DNA of 64,000 nucleotides. Origin: Ulota crispa. Taxonomy: Eukaryota; Streptophyta; Bryopsida; Orthotrichales; Orthotrichaceae. The notes beneath the pieces were generated by a model, which saw nothing but the letters and a program-made list of their open reading frames with translations, was not told the DNA's origin and did no database searches. The translations under genes and the position numbers were made by a program. Below, one piece after another: positions 59,359 to 64,000 of the stretch. The stretch lies in NCBI GenBank assembly GCA_963920765.1, contig OY987251.1, forward strand, positions 6,698,501-6,762,500, read 5' to 3'. The stretch's first letter is position 1. The number at the start of each line of letters is the position of its first letter.

Positions 59359-60437
59359 ATGGACAACGGGATAAACAGTGCACTTGGTGCACCAATCCTT
59401 AAAGGAAACGTGGTGCTCACTGCTCAATTGTGTACCCTAACTCTTGAAGCTTAAATCTTGAGTCTCTTGATCATTGTCTTGCTTTGCTATGTCATGCAAA
59501 TGGTAAGCAAAAGATTGATTTGTCTACAACATTTGTAAGAGAAAAAAAAATCCAATAAAATACATTGAAATTTAGATTTCAACTGAACTATTTTCCTAAA
59601 CTTAGGAAACCAACCAAGTGAAAGAAAAAAACAAAGGTTATTGGCCAATCAAAAAATACATGTCTAGGCCATGACCGATTAAAAATAAAATAAACCAAGT
59701 GGACTAGAGACTAGGAAATGTACCTAGTTTTTAAAAAAAACTCCCTAGACACTGGTCTAGAACGTGTTTGAACCCTTGCCAGTGAATTCCTTGCTACCAC
59801 AAACACATTCCAAGGAAGCTTGCAAGGGATATTGACTGGTTGTAAACTCTAAGATGCTACTTGCCACCTTGCTGCATATGGTATTCCATGCAGTCAAGGC
59901 TCTCTAGGTACTTGTACAACAATAAACTTAGCTTGCTATTACTCCACTTGCATGGACCACTTGAATAGCCTCATAATTGCAATTTATAGCAAAGTCAAAA
60001 AATTAGATCCAATCCCTCAAAAGGCCCTTGAAATCTTGAGAGGCTAGATTTGGGGCCCTAGGGCACTTACGGGTTGAGTTATGCAAAACTTGAAAGGATA
60101 TCAATGGAAGAACTAATTATAATAAAATAGGGTACGAGGCTCATGAATTGACCATCTAAGGGAAAGATGATATTTTTAGAAAAATCAAACTAGCTTAGCA
60201 ATCTAGATATATTTTTGATAGAAAGTCAAAGAAGAAAAAACTCAATTCTATGGCCATTTAAATTGAAATTTTCTCATTTGGTATGAACTAAGTACAATTT
60301 ATCAAATCAAAAGGTGCATATGTAGCTATTCTTAATCATAGGTTAAAGCATTCATGATTCAAAGGTTGTTTGTAAATGCAACACATGAGTCTAAAAAGCA
60401 ACCTCTACAAAATTAAGGATGCTCAACTAAGTCTTCT
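59359..60437. other. Gene-free spacer
   Basis: No gene or complete element recognised. A decayed TTAA-type terminus (ggcacttacgggttga) may lie at about 60063. Confidence 0.4.
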
Positions 60438-60637
60438 NNNNNNNNNNNNNNNNNNNNNNNNNNNNNNNNNNNNNNNNNNNNNNNNNNNNNNNNNNNNNNN
60501 NNNNNNNNNNNNNNNNNNNNNNNNNNNNNNNNNNNNNNNNNNNNNNNNNNNNNNNNNNNNNNNNNNNNNNNNNNNNNNNNNNNNNNNNNNNNNNNNNNNN
60601 NNNNNNNNNNNNNNNNNNNNNNNNNNNNNNNNNNNNN
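60438..60637. other. Assembly gap of 200 N
   Basis: Exactly 200 undetermined bases, a size that suggests a placeholder rather than a measured gap. The true length is unknown. Confidence 0.98.
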
Positions 60638-61100
60638 AATCTGACCCATTTAAGAAGCTCTATGCATTGTTTTTGACACCCCTACATGGGCAGTCCAAAA
60701 TGCTTGGGCAGTTTACAAATCTCATACCTTAGTAGAGGTTTTCTATGCATTTGTGGATTGACTGGTTTTACGTAATACTTGAATTTAATGTCAATATCAC
60801 ATTTCAAGATAATATTTGATTGAAGTTGGTAAATAAAAATACAAGTTTGTTTTGGAGATTTGAAGTCCATGTTGGTGTTCAAGTCTAGAATTTTTTATTT
60901 TCATACTAAATAGATTTAAGTGTTTATTATTATTTTTGAACTGCAGTCTTGGTAGTTTGTTTAAGCCTAAAGTGCATACCTCAAATTCCATATTGGAAGT
61001 AGTGTAATAAGAATTGGCATTCCCAACGCTCAATAGCATAATCCGTTCTTATTTACTTTTATTTTATTTTTGACAATTTTGATAACAAAATTGAAATATC
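60638..61100. other. Gene-free spacer
   Basis: Nothing supported. Confidence 0.4.
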
Positions 61101-62023
61101 TTAACCCTAAAAGGCCCCTCGGGGGCCAAGTGGGGTTTTGGGCATGTACCTATAGTTAAACCAGTTTGCATAATTTTTTGAAACTTACACTGAAGGTGGG
61201 GAATTCAAAGGCCTACGAGGTCATCCAAATTTTTCTTCATTCCAACATTTGACAAAGAAGTTATGCAAGAATTTATCAAAATTAGGGGAGAAGGTGCAGT
61301 TTGGGCAAGGTATCTCCTTTGTAAGTGGCATGGGTGTTGACTCCAAAAAAAGTCAGCTCTTACGGGCACAAGGTGTGATCACTTGTGCAAAAGGGAGTGG
61401 AGTGGAAAGAGCCTGTCTTGGGGGACTCCCAACCGTCCATTCCTTTTGCCCCTTGTAAGTATGGTACTTTGATTTTTTGAGTAGTTTGTGTAATTTTTTT
61501 AGTTTGTTTTTTTCCAAGTTTTAGTGACTTAAGATACCTTGATTTTGATTGTTTGGATTTGTGTAGTTCAAAATTTTGAATTCTACATAAATCCTCCAAC
61601 TTTGCCTAGTGTAATTGGATTTTTCATGATTTTCAAGCATTCAAAGATTTTTGAAGTATGTTGTACACCTCCAAATGATTTGAAAATCCTCCCACACATA
61701 CCTAACTTGGACTTCTACATGGAAAAAATAAACATCAACTTTGTGTAGAGCACCTTTTTTACTATAAGAGTGGTCAAAGTCTTCTAAAATTTCTGGGCAA
61801 GAAGGGAAAAAACTTTCTTTTCCACTTTAGATGTCAATATGTCACTCTCCTTCATTTAAAAAGAGCTAGTTTTTTTCCCACAAGTACCTCCCATAGTTTA
61901 GGGCAAGATCCTATGATTAGATTTTCAAAAACAAAATTCCTATCTTTCAATTATTAATTGCCCTCAAAGTGGCAATTTTCAATAATTTTTGTAGAAAAAA
62001 GAGCTTGGTCCTTTAGGGGTTAA
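61101..62023 (-). mobile_element. piggyBac-like 0.92-kb family copy
   Basis: Left end TTAACCCTAAAAGGCCCCTC; right end GCTTGGTCCTTTAGGGGTTAA seen as TCCTTTAGGGGTTAA at the tip. TTAA at both borders. Opposite orientation to 34039. The frame at 61249-61458 lies in the repeat body. No transposase. Confidence 0.75.
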
Positions 62024-62059
62024 ACCTAGTTATGCTCCTTATTCAAACAATTTTAAGTA

Positions 62060-62457
62060 AGGTAGGCAGCCTAAATTGCAACCTCTCTCTTGAAAAGCGT
62101 TTCATAGGTAGCTTAGGAATGGATATGAGTGGTTTTTGAATGGGCCTTCTTTAGTCATGAAATGAAAGGTCTATTCTATTGTAAGTGTCAACCACACTTC
62201 TTGATTTCACCTCATCTCTTCACAAGTTGCATGGGAACAGTTTATGGGAGACCTAGAATCACAAATTGGTGCTTACTACATACAACTTTGAAAATTCATC
62301 AACAATTCAATAATGCTTTAAAAATTATGAAAAAAATTGTATTACATTTGGCATCCATTTCTCCTTATCTATATATTAGATAAAACTCTTCTTGTCTCAA
62401 AATGCCCATGAAAAGGCAAATTAGCCCCTAAAGTGTTGCTTTTTGAGCTACCTACCT
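62060..62457. mobile_element. AGGTAG-family TA-flanked MITE
   Basis: Starts AGGTAGGCAGCCTAAATTGC after TA and ends gctttttgagctacctacct before TA. The interior (cttcacaagttgcatgggaa, atgaaaaaaattgtatt) aligns with 56988-57378. About 398 bp. Confidence 0.65.
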
Positions 62458-62617
62458 TAGACAAGTCCAATTAAAAATTTTAGCTACTTATGAACTCCTT
62501 TGTAGCTCTATCTTAAATCCCAAACAACCTTTAGCTTTGGATTGCCTTAAGCCCCAAACCATGAACCACCTTGAGCTCTACATCCCAAACTATTTTAAGT
62601 CCTAAATCCCAACCTCC

Positions 62618-63553
62618 TTAACCCTTTAGTGACCAGTTGACCACTTTTGGGTTGATTTTGGTACTCCGTGGTTCTTGTCATCTTTATTCTATTTAATTTG
62701 CAAAAACACAAAATGTAACAGAGTTGGGGCATCAACTTGTGCTCCTACTGGAACAAATTTCAAAGCAAGGCATAAAGAAACATGGTAGCTAAGCATGTTT
62801 TACATATGAAGTTGGGAATCTCATATGGGTATAACAAATGAAATAATAATTCAGTGCAACCGTGACATGGCCCCAAAGCCCACATATTGCACCCAAAGTA
62901 TTTGGTGCTAGCTCTCTAGTAGTTGTGCAAAAGATGCATGATTTCTTTAGTAGTTCAACTTGTGGCGTATTTCAGCTACAACATTGCATATTCCATGAAA
63001 TCTTAGGCTCCAATTGTTTGCAATGCTAAATATGGGACCTTGTACCTCAAATGACACCCAATGTAGATGATATTGACCAATTGGATTTTGTGGAAACATG
63101 TTCCATGCATGATGCATTCAATCATATTTGTGTAGCCACATTTGTATTCTTCCAATGCTTAATTTCACAAATCATGCCGTGAAATGCACAAATTGACTCA
63201 AATTTTGTAGTTTTTTTCAAAAGTGCAGTAACCTAAAATGGGGCAATAGCCTCTACAAATTCCACCACTATCAAAAGTTTCAATTGCACAAATGACACTA
63301 ATTAGTTAGAGTGTCTCACATTTTTGCACAACAAGTTTTTTTGGATCATCAAGCTTTTGACAATCCTCACGTGGAATTGTTCTGATAGATCAAGCCATTT
63401 TTTAATATTCATGTTACCAAAGTTTATAGCTTTGATATATCCGGTCCGATCAAATTTTAGAACCACAAATTTTGTCCTTGAATGTGGTTTATAGATCGTA
63501 GAGTGAAAATTTGAGGTGTCCCCCCCAATGGTTGACGGTCACTAAAGGATTAA
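62618..63553. mobile_element. TTAA-type (piggyBac-like) element, second large family
   Basis: Left end TTAACCCTTTAGTGACCAG; right end TTGACGGTCACTAAAGGATTAA, inverted over 17 bases with one mismatch (GGTCACTAAAGGATTAA). It is 936 bp with an interior unrelated to the 34039 family. Its right TTAA is also the left border of the next element. Confidence 0.7.
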
Positions 63554-64000
63554 CCCCTAAAGGACCAATCCCCTATTTTGTGAAAGTCACTAAAATTTGC
63601 CACTTTTGGGGGAATGAATAGAAAAGTAGGTTTTTTTTTTTTTTTGGAAATTCAACCATAGGATCTTGCCCTAGACTATGGGAGGTAATTGTGGGAAAAA
63701 CCTAGCTCATTCTAGATGTAGAGGAGTGAGATGTTGACATGTAAAGTGAAAAAAAAAGTTTTTTCCTTGCTGCCCAAAAAGTTCCAAAGCCTTTGACCGC
63801 TCCTAAATCAAAAAAATTGCTCTACGCAAAGTTGAGGTTTATTTTTTCCATGTAGAAAACTAAGTTAGGTGTGTGTGGGAGAAATTTCAAATGAATTGGA
63901 GGTGAGAGTCATACTTTGTATAATCTTGCAATGCCGTAAGGCCATGAAATTTGCATATACACTAGGCAAAATTGGAGGATTTATATTAAATTCGAAAATC
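63550..64000 (+). mobile_element. piggyBac-like 0.94-kb family copy, cut by window end
   Basis: Left end TTAACCCCTAAAGGACCAAT, then cacttttgggggaatga as in 34039 and 55843. It supplies the empty site for the CACTA insertion at 56056. Continues beyond the window. Confidence 0.75.

Noticed and set aside
58983-59427. Three overlapping minus-strand frames of 134-145 codons with THPLTHSP repeats
   Set aside because: They are the 8-bp minisatellite read in every frame; the unit has no stop codon, and there is no other protein feature.
1-64000. LTR retrotransposons or other virus-like elements
   Set aside because: No paired long terminal repeats, primer-binding site or gag-pol-like frames were recognised on either strand by eye.

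Overview
The window is nuclear DNA of a green plant (streptophyte). The evidence is a plant-type PEX16 gene in eight GT-AG exons, an intronless SUVH-class histone H3K9 methyltransferase, a plant-type BTB/POZ protein, and CACTA, Mutator, Helitron, Tourist-like and mariner-like transposon ends. It is AT-rich with long repeat-filled introns. The PEX16 protein is clearly plant-like but diverged from the Arabidopsis form as I remember it, so I lean towards a non-seed plant; this is inference. No LTR retroelement, tRNA, rRNA or CRISPR array was seen.

Layout. 0.3-9.3 kb: two plus-strand genes in tandem, a six-exon gene for a predicted kinase-fold protein with degraded catalytic motifs (2311-7056) and a two-exon BTB/POZ gene (7392-9306). 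9.3-16.2 kb: no genes, several nested transposons, including a probable small Helitron sitting inside a Mutator-type foldback. 16.2-17.4 kb: three TTAA-bounded elements laid end to end. 17.4-24.6 kb: the PEX16 promoter region and the complete PEX16 gene, whose introns carry tandem repeats and at least four miniature transposons (MITEs). 24.6-35 kb: no genes, mostly foldback elements and MITEs. 35.9-37.8 kb: the SUVH gene on the minus strand, followed downstream by a direct duplication. 38-41.4 kb: MITEs, then a GC-richer stretch that may be the distal SUVH 5' leader or the head of an unknown plus-strand gene. 41.5-43 kb: a satellite of about 175 bp units. 43-64 kb: no recognisable genes, a dense mosaic of MITEs, a possible SINE, an 8-bp G-rich minisatellite and a 200-bp assembly gap.

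The genes do not form a pathway. PEX16 acts in peroxisome biogenesis, SUVH in DNA-methylation-guided chromatin silencing, the BTB protein probably as a CUL3-type adaptor, and the kinase-like protein is unassigned. The most distinctive feature is a large set (about 16 elements or ends) of non-autonomous elements ending in TTAACCCCT...AGGGGTTAA. They look piggyBac-like, and some share one TTAA between neighbours. Others are near-perfect palindromes of about 80 bp. A second widespread family is flanked by TA and ends in AGGTAG...CTACCT. Several insertion calls are supported by comparing filled and empty copies inside this same window.
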